From NCBI GenBank assembly GCA_008360975.2, contig CM039194.1, positions 11,332,426-11,396,425 on the forward strand: 64,000 nucleotides of DNA, read 5' to 3'. The stretch is from Lichenostomus cassidix. Lineage: Eukaryota; Chordata; Aves; Passeriformes; Meliphagidae. Below the pieces are notes generated by a model. That model saw nothing but the letters and a program-made list of their open reading frames with translations, was not told where the DNA came from and made no database searches. The translations under genes and the position numbers were made by a program. This document shows, one piece after another, positions 42,607 to 56,800 of this stretch (positions are counted from its first letter, which is position 1; each line of letters begins with the position of its first letter).

Positions 42607-43385
42607 CAGTGAGGATGAATGCAGGAGAGGATAAAACTCCCAAGCTTGAGGCTCAGCTGTTAACCAAAGGGGAACCTTGCAGTCCCTGGACACTGAGTTT
42701 GGGGCCAAAGGACTTGTCAAAGGGACAGACACTTGGCTGGGGACTGAGAGCCTGAGTTATTGGTTGGATAAAGGGAAGAGATCCAGGGCTGATGGGCTTC
42801 CCATCAAGATTTCCTGGAGAGGACAAAATCTCTCCAGAAATCCTGCCCTGACCTTTCTCCGTGCTCCTGTGCCTGCCCAGAGCTCACTGGTCTCTGACCC
42901 AAGCCAGAAAGGCTTTTCCTTGGCACCTAAGACTGGATCATATTAGTTATTGTTTGGGTTTTTTAGACTTAGGGTTGGCTAGAAAACAGCATTATATTTA
43001 ATTTTAAAAAAGTAAATGGCGTCTCCAATATTTATTTGCTTCTTTCTTAGAAATGAAATTGAAACTTTCCAAGAAAATTAGCTCCCCCCAGCTCACCCTC
43101 ATAAATTTCCAGCCAACTTGAGCTGAGGGGGGTTGTTTGCTTGCTTGGGTTTTTTTCAGCTAAAAGCATAATTGAAATTTCCCAACCTTTTTTTCTGTTA
43201 TGGAAGTAGACAGAAAAAGAGGCTGAATGGATGTTTTCAAACTTTTTAAACCACCTCTAAAGAATTTGGAGGTCTGGAAGTTAACACATTTCCTTGGTGA
43301 GGCTCAGCTTTCACCCCAGCTGGAACCAGCTGTGGCTGCAGTTAGAGACAAGAGTGTGATAGAAAAGCCCATGACAGATGGCACA

Positions 43386-43450
43386 TGTATATATTTATAT
43401 ATTTTTATATTTTTATATATATATATGTGTCTCTGTGTGTATATATACAT
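43386..43450. repeat. TA-rich microsatellite with TG segment
   Basis: TATAT units interrupted by T-runs lead into TGTGTCTCTGTGTG and then TATATATA. It is an imperfect dinucleotide repeat of about 65 bases. Confidence 0.85.
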
Positions 43451-44736
43451 ACCAACCCATACAGTCATCCACCTTTGCAAAATGTTTTGTGACCCTCAGA
43501 TGAACACTGATTTTTTAAAGAGAAAAATATTAATATTGCTTCATTGTGGCAGGAAAGCAGCTTTCCATCTCAAGAGCTTTATTAGCTAATGGGGAACAAA
43601 AATAATTTAACTGCTTGCTAGAAATGCGGAAATTAATTGCACTCAATTTCATTGAATTCCTAGGAAAAAATATTTAGGTATTTTAACAGCTTTTAAATAA
43701 ATGGACTGCCAACTGCAAACAGCTGAGCTCCAGAGAGAGGGCTTGGCTCCCAGTGGGAACCAGCCCAGGGCTAACTGCTAACGTGGCTTTTATTCAGTGC
43801 TTTTTTCCAGGTATGGCTGTCATCCAAGAGGATGATAAACTCCACCACCTTATAATTATTTCAGCAAAAACAACTTGGAACAATACATTTGGAATTAAAG
43901 GGTACCTGAAAGATGGAAAGTGTGGTGACTATACTTACAATACCTATTTCTATTGTTCTTCAAGGACAAAACTCTGTCTTCTCTACAATTCATATGAAGT
44001 GAGAGAAAATCTGACAACTCCCAAAACTACTGGACACCCCATATGCCAGCAGTGACTTTGGCTGGGATGTTCTGAACTGTTTTTCCCTCAGGCTTATCAC
44101 TGGAATACAGCGAGCTCTCCAAAAAATACTCTATTTACACTTTAACCTTCCAGCACATCAGAGAGCCTCTTAGTAGGTCTGTGGTGCTCCAGCAACTGAA
44201 GTCCATCAAATGCATTTAAGAATGCAAAAAAATTGATAAGGAAAGCTGTGGATGAGATGCTGGGCTGGGAGTCAGGAGGCTTTGGTGCTGCTCCAGCACA
44301 GGCAGAGACCTGCCAGGGGGGGTGGGAGAGTTCTCCCCAGCACCCCACACTCCCCTCCCACTCTTTGCTTCATCCATTTGGGGCAGGAAGCCTTTTGGGA
44401 AAGCAGAGTGTGTGTGAGGCCAAAGGCAGCACGGAGCAGCTCCACTCTTATACTGGGTTTTGGGCACCAGTGAAATATCAACAAGAATATATTGACTTAG
44501 ACTCTCACCTCTCCATCGCTGCTCGTGCGCAGCAAACACAACCCAAACCCTCAGCAGCACCTCCCCTGACCCAAAGGTCCCCCCAGGCCACCCCAACCCC
44601 CCAGGAATGGCACTGGCAGAAGGGCTCTGCAGCTGAGCCAGGAAGGTCAAAAATTTCTGACATTTGTTCAAATAAATGCTCAAATTCATCTGACTGCTGT
44701 GGGCTCTTAGGGCTTCCTGGAATCGCGTGGTGGGTT

Positions 44737-44752
44737 TGTGTGTGTGTGTGTG
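44737..44752. repeat. GT dinucleotide repeat
   Basis: About eight perfect GT units occur, with no other feature nearby. Confidence 0.85.
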
Positions 44753-47700
44753 CTCATGAAAACACCATGGGGAAAGGGAGCAGGCTTGTGCTGGGCAGGA
44801 GGGGTTTATCAGAGTATTCTTCCTTGAGGGGCTGCTGTGCTGCTGCAGCCTGTGGAGAGCAAGAGATTGAGCCTGAGGAATTTAAGAGATACCTCTATTC
44901 ATTTCGGAAAGAGGAGAGGAATTAGGATATGAAATGAAAGCTGAAGAAAGGATTAGGGCAGAGGGAGCTAAAGGGTAGGCATGTTAAGTGCCTTATTCCT
45001 AAAATCTTCCCCAGTATTTTTAAAACAAAGTTAATGAAAAATTTTCCACCCATAATTCTCTTCAGATTTGTATTTTCTTCTCCCATGAGTTGTAGTGTGC
45101 CCCACGGTGGATCTTGTTATTTATGAGAAATGTGAAGGCAAAGGGATATATGTGCATTAGGAGCACTAAAACTCAGACCTTTACAGGACTTTTCTCGTAG
45201 AACCTCAGAACATCTGTTTATTTTATCACATCCAATTACCATGGAGATGTGTTATTCACAGGAAGATGACATAGCTATTCTTCTGCAAAACAGAAATTGC
45301 TTTTTAAGTATTTCCAATCATAAATCAGGAAAACACCCAAAAATCCATGTTCCACCCATGGCCAAAATACCACACCCTATTCTGTCAATTTAAAATAAAT
45401 AAGTGTGGTAACCTTCAGCTTGATGTAGATGTGATCATGAACTATTGATTTGCCCTTTTGGGAATATAGATCCTTCAAAATACAAGGAAAATTGGGTAGA
45501 GAGCGCAAGCTCCCCTACAGGAGCCTAATTTTTCTGGTTTCCTTTTGTGGCTACATTACCTCAGCATGAGTTGTGTCCTACTTGCATTAGCCAAAGAAGA
45601 GGATGTCCCATCTTTATTGAAAACCAACAAACCCCAGCATCACCCAGTGTGTCACTGAGGCGAGGGATGGTGTTGGCTGAGGTACCACCCATGGTGGCTG
45701 CACACCCCACCATCTCAGGGAACACCAAGACACTGCTTTGGGGTGGCTTTGTGAGTGTCAGTGGGGGATGTGTTGCTCCTGGGTCCCCTGATCTATTTGG
45801 ATAATTAGAACTCAGCTGTATTGGGAATTAATTCAACGCCTCTGGCTCTTGCAACATTACAAGGACGATTGCCAGGCACAAGGTTTTTCTTTGTAAAATG
45901 CAGCTTTAGTCTCATAATCCCAGCCTGATATTTCACCCTCCAGCTATTTCCCACATTTTTTTAATGATTAAAGTAGGCTTTCAATTAACTTGTCTTATGG
46001 ATCAGATACCACCTGCAGATACAAATATAAACATTAAAAAAAGGAAGGTTGCTCAGAGGCTAGAGAAAAATCCCATACTTTGTCACTTGTTTTAATCCAA
46101 CCAGCCTGATAGAGAGCAGGGGCTGTTGCTGGTGGCTCTGGAGGAGGTGAGGTTGAGTTTTCTGTGTATTTCTTATTCAGCACAACTTCCATAAGCACCA
46201 GCACTGCTGAATTCTGTGGTACTGTGGGACACAAAAGGGATCGTCCTGTAGATGAGTGACTTGTTTAGTGGAAGAAGACTACATGCATGCATGATTATCC
46301 ATTTAAAAAAATATTTTAATAAATAGCTTCATATCTTTCAGGTTATTTTTCTGCAGGATTGTACACATTTGTGAGTGAGAGGGAATTCCACTCTCTCACA
46401 CTTTTGTACCATTGGGAAAGCAACCCTCAAAATCTGAAATGACTGTCTAATATTATCAGAATAAAACTACACATTGCAGGAACTCCAGTTCATATGAAAT
46501 GAAGATGACTTATCTCTCTGCAATTTCCACTGGGGGAGCCACAGGTTTGCACAGCTCTAGCTCTGGCAGCCCCAGCCAGGGGCACAGCCAGCTGAGCTCA
46601 TTAGGGCCCTCAGCAGCAATGCAAAACAAGAATTTCGTAATTCTGCGAGATACCTTGTCTGCTCTCCTGGGAGGCAGAGCAGCACATTTTGGAGGGCTTC
46701 CAACCAGACACGTAATATTTTCTTGTGGAGTTCAGTTAGTGGCTCACAAATGTTGAAGGTTATATAGGCTCCTAAGTGGCCTGGAACACACAATTGTAAA
46801 TGTCTGTGTACTCTTTTGCAATCTTTTACAGATGCAAAACTTGTACAGTCGGCTATGTTTACAGTAGAAAAATGTTAGTTGGTCACTAAGTTAAAAGAGC
46901 TTTGCTTGGCTTAGTCCTGAGTTTATCCCACCAAAACTTGGTGTTCCCAGCTCTCAAAGTTTTGTCCCCATGTGGGTTTGGTGTCTGTGTGCCCCTGCCC
47001 TCCCCTGGCAGGTAAGCCAGGGTCAGGCATGGCACAGGGCAGGGAGGTGACGGCTGGCACATCATCTGGTCACACATCCCAGGCTCCCAACACCCGCTGT
47101 GTGCACAGGGCAGTTTGCTGACTAACAGCCTGTTCAGGCCCAGCAGCCACAATTAGGATCAAATCAGGATCCCGCTGTGCTGAGGAGTGTGTTCTTCTGC
47201 AGAGCTGCAAATTTATAAATTATGAGAGCCAGGAGGATGGAGAGTACAAAACATATTAATGGTTTTTAAGCATGTAACATTCATGAGATGTTTTTTTTTT
47301 TTTCCCAAATGAACACTGACTCCCTCTTTGGCTTTTTCCCAGATGACCACAGCTACTCAGTTAGGTGACACAGCAGCAAAAATAAAAATCAGATGGGGAT
47401 CTAAGTGTGAGGAGTCCTGATCTTTGAAATGAAGCAGGGCAGGGGATCAAGATGCTAAAGCCAGGAGAGTAGCTGGGGAAAGAGCTCCCACATCAAGGAG
47501 AAAGAGCCACATCACTTTTGGGAAAGGACAGTGCAGGGCAGGGGCAGGTACAAGGGGATGGTGACAGAAGAGGGAGGTGCTGGTTTACAAAAGCTTTGTA
47601 AACATGTGCTTGAACCAAGACACTTGTAAATGTTTACTAAGAACTCAAGGAAAGAAAGTAGGTTGAAAATAGGGATTTATCCCCAAATCATCTTATTTTC

Positions 47701-49155
47701 AAATTAATAATGTAGGAATTACTATTAAGTAATAAAATGCTTGAAACCAGGTCATAAAATCCACCCCATTTCCCTGCAAAGGCAGCTGTGATAACAGAGT
47801 TGCTTTTCTATCCCATTTCTTACAAGCAACTGAATGACTGTGGAAAATCCAGTGATCTGTGTAAGCTCTGCTTCGTGGCTGGCAGAGCTGAGCTGGACTT
47901 CTCAAGGAGTGCAATGTCCTGTGAGGGGAAGCTCTGCAGTGCCTCACTGCAGCCACAGCCAAACCACAGCCTTGCTCCTGCTGCTGCTGGTCCTTGGACT
48001 GGGCCCCCAGTGCCCCCAGGATCCTGCTAAAATACCCCACTGGGCAGCTATCCTGGGGCACTTTGGCAAAGGCAACCTGGTTTATAGAAGGCAAACACTG
48101 CAAATATTTTGTACCATTTCTTTTTAAATTGCTTGTTCTCTGTTTCAGCTTTGCTGCTCTCTTCCAGGGATGATCATCCAGGATATGTTCTTGTAGATGC
48201 TTGGAAGTGAGGAGTAGTCCCTTGGAGTTGTGCTTACTCCCTCAGGGAAGGGTGCCAAAGAGAAATAGCACATTACAGCCCCCTTTCTAATACTGGTAAG
48301 TGCACAAGGACCATCTGTAACACAGTCAGAGGCTATAAGGGCACCTATTGATTAGGGGAAAGGAACAGATGTAAATGAGCAAAGGAAGAACAGTGACGAC
48401 TTTGAGCTGGCATTCAGTGCAGGTCTTTATTCAAAACTAGACCTCTGCCATGCCAGGGAGCACCCAACTCTCCTCCTATTTTTTGGGGCCAGTTAGACCT
48501 ACTGAAGCTCACATATCTTTATCTCACAGCTGGTAGCTTGACTAGAGCATCTGAGTGGATACAGAAAACTAACCATTCTGGGGTTTGGGTTACAAAGCAG
48601 GCAAAATTACAATTGCTCAGTTCCCTGTAACATTTTGAAATCTACTTTTTATATATTACTAAGCTATGTATGAGGCAATGGTCAGTTCTGACTGAGAAAA
48701 GCTGGAATTGGTATGTTCAGCTGTCACTTGTGATATAGGAAGGAAAACATCTGCATCAATTCAGTCACCTCTGTGAGCAACAGCGTAGATCAGACACTAC
48801 AGAGCAGGCAGAACTTGTATTAAAAATCTGATGATTAGGACATATTTATGCAACACCTTTTATTTTTTAGAACATTTAAAAACATGTCAGAAGACTAACA
48901 AACAAAAGCAAGCCTTGGGTTACACTGCCCATAGTGGTAACCAGTTAGGGCTAAACCCAGAAATGTCTGGGGTTTTTTACAACTTGGTTATATGTAACAT
49001 CACAGCAGTTCAAAAACAAAGGCCCTCAAAATACTGCCCAACAGCTCTCCTGCCAAATGAGAATGATTTTGCACCGCATAATATAGTGTAATACACCCAA
49101 CACACCCTGTGACGCACGAAGTAACTGTGTCACTAACAAAGTTACTGGAAACTAT

Positions 49156-49210
49156 GTTAAAAGAAGTAATTTTCGTTAAAAGAGGTGATTTTCGTTAAAA
49201 GTGCTTTCTC
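49156..49210. repeat. 19-base tandem repeat, just under three copies
   Basis: Units start GTTAAAAG at 49,156, 49,175 and 49,194. The first two share GTTAAAAGARGTRATTTTC, and the third diverges after GTTAAAAGTG. Confidence 0.8.
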
Positions 49211-52200
49211 ACCCTGAATTATCTGTGTTGGTTTTTTTATCTGACCTAAAGTGGTGGTCTGATAAGCCTCATTTGAATTCAGCCAGTCCAGCACGAAAGA
49301 AAATTTTCTTTTTCAGCAGTGCTTGAATGTTTCAATTAATTTTTTTTTTCTTAGAGCCTTTATAACCATGCAAAGCACTCCAACACCGAATTTTAAATAC
49401 TCCACCAGGTTCAATGGGACCAATGAAATTACCCACATTCATTGCATAAGCACTGAAATGCTTTGTAGGACCATGCTGAGCCTATACAAAGTACAAACCA
49501 GGTCCTTTGAACCTACACACCTCACTTCACACTTGGAGAAAGCAGGACTGAGGCTGCAGTCTGCTTTTCAGTGATAACTGACAGAATTCCTGAAATCTAC
49601 CATCCAAAAAAAGGGTATTTCTGCAGCTTGGCTTTGTCACTGCTGGGTCTGGAGCAGATGTCCCCTCTGCATTCCTGCACGATGATCACCTCCACTCCCC
49701 TCTGACGTCTGCAGCTTGGGCTGCTCCTCCTTCTCTTCCAACTCTCCCATGGAGATGAGCCAGAAGGTTCCTTCACCTGCTGCAGTGTATTATGATTCTC
49801 TTCATTCAATTGTGTGCTGGAGAGATACAGTTTGTGACAGGGTCAGTGTGTTCCTTAGGGCTGTACAAGCCTCCAGGGATGTACATTGTAAAACATACAG
49901 AATAAAACACCCTGAACAATCCTGACCTCCACAAGCATCACCCAAGCACCACAAACACTTAAATGAAAACTCCTCAAGATGAGAAAAACACAGGTATGTT
50001 CTGAATCTCTTTGGGCAAAGCTCCAGCTGAGAAGCTCTTTTTTTCTGTCAAACAAGACTTGCGGGACCTGGCCTCTGTAGGGAAATTTGCCACAACCTCT
50101 CATGGAAAAAAAAATCTTTTTCCTCTGGCTGGACTCTACTAAACCCAAAAATCTATAGTAAAAGCTCTAAATACATTTTCAGCTTGCCCTCGTTCAGATC
50201 CACCTGGGAACACCTCAGATTCACAATTTCCTTAAGTTAAACATTTTGTGTCTGAAAGCTGCAGACATCAAAGGTCAGTTGTGGATTCTTATCAGCTTTA
50301 CCAGAGTTTTCCATGGGAATCTCCCATCAGGGTACTGTATCTCCACCATGTAGGGTGGAGTTGCTCTAATTACTAATGCTCTCCTTAACCCCCATTTATA
50401 GCTAATAGCAGGACACTGTTCCTGCCTGTCCTGGCCAGGAGCCAGACAACTCAGCCTCTGACATCCTACCATTTCAGTAATACACCATGTGAACCACAAC
50501 CAAGGGGGTGAATGGCAGAATGCTCAAATCAGAGAAAAACCTCTATCAGCTCAGCTGGCCTTTCAGACTGAAGTGCCTCTGTTCCTGTATGAAGGTCTGT
50601 GACTTGTCTCTGAGCAGTTCCATCTATTTTTTTTTTTTAATGCCAGGACTGAGAAATAAAGTTAAAATCATTTACACCACTAAACAAAACCAGACTGTCA
50701 CAGTCCCACCTCCATGCTAGTGTTTATTCACAGCTTGGGTGCTTTTGCTGGGAGGCACAAAAGTCACCACACAAAGGAAGGAATTAGCCCTGGACCCTGG
50801 TCCAGCCTCTGATACCATCAGCCCCAGGTATGAGGAGATGGAAGGGAGACTGAGGGTTTAGGTCCTGTTTACAGAGCTGGGCAGTTTCCTGCACATCCAC
50901 GTCCCTTCTCCAATTCATAGCATGTTCCCTGCTGTACTGAAATTAAATAATAAAGGACTGACCAGCCTGTGGGGGATATCTCTAATAACATGAGCCATCT
51001 GCACTCCTACAACGGGTGGTTCTTCCCACGTCACCACAGTGAAGGTTACTGGCAGGACACCCAGTCTACTTTAGGACTTGTTCCCAGAGCTGTCCTATCA
51101 GCCCATCCTGAAGGGAATTTTACTTACACACTCTGATATTTCTGCCTGCACCACCCTTCAGAAGCAGCACGTTGCAATTACACATCAGAATTTGGCTGTT
51201 TGACCAGCAGCTTCATATCAGTTACTACTTCTAACATTCACTTAAGAACAAATTAAACATCACCAGCAAATCCCCTTATTCTCCACTTCAAATGTGCCTT
51301 TCATAGGATGGTTTATTAGAGAGCTTTTTTTTTCCTGTAAACTTTACAAAAAATGCAACATTGACTAAACGTTTTTGCTATTAACAGTTACCATGTGATT
51401 TACCAGATACTGGGACACAAAATTAATATTCACTTTTCTGGAAAAGCTGGGGTTTGGCTCAACTACAACTCTGGAAAGCAGGAGGACTGCACTGGTAATT
51501 CATCTTCTAGATTATCCAGATGAAAATGAATGAGGTTTTACTGGTAAAAGTTTAATGAAACAAAAGGTTATATTTCCACATATGATAATAAGGACCTGCC
51601 CAACACAGGCTTGCACTGAAAAACAGATGACACAGTGGATTGACAACCAATTTAAACTGCACAGAAGTTCTAGAAGATTTGGAATTCTGGAAGTCCTTGG
51701 AAATTATTTTTTTTTTCCTGAATTTAAGTTGGGAACAGAATCCCAGCCTTCTGCTGCAGAAGAAAAGTTCTGGCTTGTCAAAATCAAGACATAAAAGCTT
51801 GAACACAATTTAGTTACAATGGACTTATACTTCAATACTGAAAAAACCTAAACAGTTCAAAATAAGCAGAGCCAAGTTGAATCACATATTCCTGTGGCAG
51901 TATCCATTTCCTAGAGTGGGCATTTTTGTCCTCCCTGCTATAAATAGATATATACAGATATAACAGATTAGATGTATAGTGTTTTTTACACAAGCAGCTA
52001 CACCTGGAAACACAGGCCATGTAGGAGGGTTCAGTCTCCTGCACTCATCAGCTGGGCTTGGGCCCAGGTCTGACAAGGAAACAACTCTGTGGTTATCCCA
52101 GTGACCAAACTGCAGATGTTGTTGTCCACATGTGGGCGTTTTTAAGGGCAGTCTGAAAGCAATTATAAACCCAGTCAAACAAGAAACCTGAGGTTAGATT

Positions 52201-53807
52201 GTCTTAATTTTATTTAAGACATTTGAAGCTCTGCTTTTCAGGCCACAGTAGACTGTCATAACATGTCAGTTAATTATATAAGTCCAGCTATTAAAAAAAC
52301 AAACAAGTTTGCACTTTAATTGGAGCTGAAATATTTCCAAAGCCAGCAGTAAATGAAGTGTCTGTATTAAATAAATCTCAGGATGAATGTATTATTGACA
52401 TATGGATTAACTGGGCTGGATATTTCGAAACCACGTCTGTGCCTTTGTCCATGCAGACGTTCTCACCATGCCAACAAAAAGTACTGTCTTATCACAAACC
52501 CTGCAGGAATATTTGTCCAAAAATTATTTCACTGCTCCTGTTGCCATTCAGCTTGCAAGGCAGAGGGATCTGTATATTTTGTCTGCCAGCTGGAGGGTGG
52601 GCTCAGCCCAGTCTGTCTGACACGCTGCCCTGGCTACCTTCACACCTCTCAGGAGGATTTTGGGCTGGAAGAGAGTGTTTCCTTTCAGCAGCCCTGGTAG
52701 CTGATGCAACCACTTTAATTCAGCTTTAATTCAGGTCCACAGAGCCCGTGTGAGCTCACTGCTGTTCCCAGCCCCGGTGCTCTGCTGGCTCAGCACTACC
52801 TGTGCACTTCCACAGGGAAATTATCCTGTAAGGATTGCAGTCAAGCCAAGACAAGCTCTTTCAGTTACACAGTGAAGGAGCTGCTGGAAGGAAAGTGTCT
52901 GTAGAAATGTCAGGGGCTTGAGCTTTCATGGAAAAACTGAAAAACTTGGAAGCAAGCCAGGTACTCATCCTCTTCAGAAGCAGCCTTCCCACCCTTTCCC
53001 TTTCTAGAAAATCAGATGAAGCTTTGCAAAGCCTAATTCTTTTCAAAAAAACCCCAAAAGTGATGAAATGAACATGTGCTACCACCTGCTGTCCATTATT
53101 TGGAAGAGCAGGGGCCCCAGCAGGGCCTGGCACCCACAGTCTCTCCACAGCTCCAAGTCCCTCTCTGGCCCCAGGACACTGAGAGCAGCTTCAGTGCATG
53201 TAGGACCAGTCTTGGGGAGCTCAGGGGCACCAGTCACTCAAGAGAGAAGGCATTTTGTTGAATTCTCATGAGCGAAAAGCAGCGTGAAGGAGAGAATTAG
53301 GAGATGAGGTTAAAGGGAAGGTCAGAAAGGTGCCCAGGCTGGTGCAGTTTCCTGTGGTGTCAGATCCATGGACAGCCATGGGGGTACCAAGATGGAGAAA
53401 ACAGCAATGGCAGCTCCAAACATCCACGTCCTGGGTGCCCTCCTGGGGTCTCTCATCACCCACTGGCACATCCCTGACAGGCAGCTGCTGTCACAAACAG
53501 CCCTTACAGCAAACGATTCACTGAATAAATATGGGTTTAAATAGACCAATTTCTGCACAGGTCACTTCACTTCCACACGTCCCCAGCAGGGACTGGCAAC
53601 TCAGATCTGAAGCAATAAATCACCTCGGGCTGGCAAGAATAACGGCCCAGAGCTCACAAACACAAAGAATGCATTTAATCCTTTTCTGTTGCTGTGGTGA
53701 GCAAACACAGCGTGCCTGGTGCATTAGGCAGCTCTCAGTGTTAATGTATTACCTATAATTATTTGTAGAACAAAACAGAGACCAGTGGAGTCAGTCCAGG
53801 TACTCAC

Positions 53808-53856
53808 CATTCACTGCAGCCAAAGGGCTCCCAGGAATCATCGTCTTCTCAAAGTC
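53808..53856 (-). other. Candidate 49-base exon, unassigned
   Basis: A pyrimidine-rich acceptor (TTCTTTATTTTGCCAG) precedes an open 49-base segment, DFEKTMIPGSPLAAVN, which ends in phase 1 at a near-consensus donor, AATG/GTGAGT. Only this frame is free of stops. No family is recognised and neighbouring candidates do not fit its phase, so it could equally be a non-coding exon or chance. Confidence 0.22.
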
Positions 53857-53859
53857 CTG

Positions 53860-56800
53860 GCAAAATAAAGAATTAAGGGACAAAAAGGGTTTGGTTCTAA
53901 TAGTTGTAAAAAGAGCCACGTATGTCCTGAACCCATGGTTACACATAAGATCTTACAGGAGAAAAAATATGGAAAAAAATTCTGCACAGATCAAAAATCC
54001 ACATTTATCCTTCTAAACCTGTGCAGAATCTTCTGTTTTTGCAAGGGCCCTGGGCACCAACATTACCCATCTCAAAGTCTTCTCGCAACACATCACTGGT
54101 CCATGGTGTTCCTCATCCAAAACCCTCAAAACACCTCTACAACTAATTAATCAAGCACATTGTTTTACACAGATTGAATGAACTAATCCCTCACATACAA
54201 TGTCACATAGCTGAGCAGCAGACTTCAAACAGCAGCTCAGTGCAGAACACATTACAGACATGTCCTGAACAGCTGAAGTGCTCAGCTCTGCTGGCAGAGA
54301 CCACACATGGAATGTTTCTGAATAAGAAATTGGGAAGAAGTTGCCTTTTCAAAGATCATGTGTGAAAATAAAGTATGGCTAAATTTAATTAATAAGTGAC
54401 TCAGATATAATACCCTGATCAACATCAACAGAAGGTTGGATTGCACCAAATATTTCATTGGTAACTCCCCTGGACTTCCCCAGCCTGTTGCAGTTTGCTC
54501 TGAAAGGAAACCCTGCCAGGTTGGTTTGGAAGGGATCATTTCCATAAGCAAGTGTACCCCAGTTTTATCTGAAACCATTTCTGCACAGCCAACATGCTGG
54601 AGCAGTAACTATGAAGGAATAAAAAGGCCAATACAGCATCAGTGTCAGCAGAAAGGCAAAAGGTAATCAGAGAAAAAGTAAAAAGGCGAGTAAGTTAACG
54701 TCAATCCAGGCTTTACAAACACGTCAAGGGCTTTTCTCTTACTTTCCATCTGCCATGAAGACAAGAAAGAAACATTCTATGGTGAAATAAAAATGAGCAA
54801 AGGAAGAAAACAACATGTGTGCTAAACCCATTTTTCCAAAGCCTCGACGGCATTTCTCCGCCACAGCACTGCACATCTCTCTGTAGGCTCGAGCCAGCAA
54901 GTGGATGCTGGGTTACTTCACTCTCATAGCATGAACTCGTACTCCTTGCTATTCTCAATCTGTCACATTCAACAATCACATGCGAAAATGACTCAGGCTG
55001 CCAGTTGTCTCCGTGTTGTGCTCGTTGAGCATTTGCCAGTTCCTCAGGAGCAGGCTTGATATTGAAAGCCACACTTTGGGAAACGTGATTTAGTCTGAGC
55101 CTGCTGCATTAGGCTCACACATTTTGATTTTTCTACCCGACAAATTTTTATCCTTCTTTTAATCTTGCAGACCAACAGTTCTGGACACAGAGGAAACAAC
55201 AGCAGGTCAGATCAGTGGCTAGTTCAACTCGGCATTTTGTCCCTCGCAGGTGCATTTATTCAAAGGGCCTAATATTTTGGAAGCAGTAGAAAAGCCCTTA
55301 ATGTACCAAACCAATCACCAGCTGTGAACATTGGACAAATCTTCCTGTCACCTGCAGTGATCACCTGGGAAGCAGGCAATGATTTTCATGCTTTTTCTGA
55401 GCAAAAGCTGTTTTGTGGTGCAGCCTTTTAGCCAGCCTGGCTGCAGACCCAGAGTCACCCCCTGCCCTTCACAGCACTGAATGCTCTGCGTTCCTTCCAC
55501 TCACTGAGGTCTCCCAGAGCTTGGAAACAAACCTCTTCCAGTTTCATCATCTCAGCTCCAATGCCTGCCTTCAAAGCCTTCAGAAAGAAATTAGAGCCCC
55601 TGGGATGTGTTCTGCAGCCTCCTCTGAGTGCAGGGGCATCCTACGGTGAGCAGCTCACACACAGGGAAGTGCTCACACTGCTTCAGGTGATCCAACTCCA
55701 GGGTGTCCCAGAGCAGTGCACCCAGCACGAGGGAACGGATTGAACGTGCAGCTCTGTGAGAAGATGATGAGTTTTAGTATTTCATTATTTTGGCTGTGTT
55801 GGTGTTTCACCCAATACTGTGTTGTCCCCTTTCTCTGCAAACCTAATGACCTAAGGAAAGTATTTTGTCAATTCAGATAATATAGAAATAGCCACACTTA
55901 ACTACCAGGTAAATTTATACAGTCATTTTGTAATTTTTTTTGCAGCCACCAATGAACAGAAAAGAATAGTAGGCCTACCATAGCTTCAGTATTAAAGTGT
56001 ACTTTATAAATTCTCTGGAGGGTTTTTCCCCACTGGAGACTTCCCTTAGCCAAAATTCTTCAGACAATAATCTCGTATACAAAACATTCAGCAATGAGGA
56101 CATTCAACATCTTAGAAATGTGAAACATATAGCAAAAATAAGACTATGTATAAATGTAATTGGAAATTTTATAAAGTCACTAGCTGTCAAATAAGCAAAA
56201 TTTGGGCCTAAGATTTGACACAATAAATAATAAAATTAAAGAGATTGGTTCCAAAGTCTTCATGCAACCATTTTATTGTCATTCAGAGTAATTAATCTGA
56301 CTTACTAATTTATGAAAGGTAAACAATAAATCACTCATTCTGTCCCTCAAATATCAAAAGTAAGGTCATGGGAATAATAAACAAAGTTTGCAACGTCTTG
56401 TAATAACATAGCAAATGGACTTTTTCTTCAGGAAGCCTCTCTAACTTCCCTCAATTACACAGATAGCTGTCTGAAAGCATACGGTTTGTGTAAAGCCTGC
56501 ATGTGCCATATGCACGTATCACTTCACTTGCCACTGAAACAGTTGTGTCATGGGTGGAATGTGGCAACTCTACCCACACACAGTAATGTGATACAACAGA
56601 TGAAGATAGTGGAAAGCCGTGAAACTGCATGGAGAAATTTAAGTAGATTGAGTCCATCTCTGCTTCAATGGGAATTAGATCAGGCCCCAAATGAGAATTT
56701 ATGCATGACAGCTGGATTAACAGATATATTTCCTGAAAGACAGTACCTTTATAAACTGAAGAGTTCCATAGTGTCACACTGGAGCATTAGTTCATTTTTT

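Larger units (their letters stand above)
42001..53800. other. Intergenic sequence without recognisable gene
   Basis: No gene is recognised. Notable items are a 49-base pure purine run at 42,558-42,606, a TA-rich repeat at 43,386-43,450, a GT repeat at 44,737-44,752 and a 19-base tandem repeat at 49,156-49,210. The minus strand near 49,630-49,790 has a short open frame with a glutamate-rich stretch (MGELEEKEEQPKLQ) but a poor acceptor. Confidence 0.5.

Noticed and set aside
49630..49790. Glutamate-rich minus-strand frame (MGELEEKEEQPKLQ) that could be a terminal exon
   Set aside because: The preceding sequence lacks a polypyrimidine tract, and two alternative frames are equally open.
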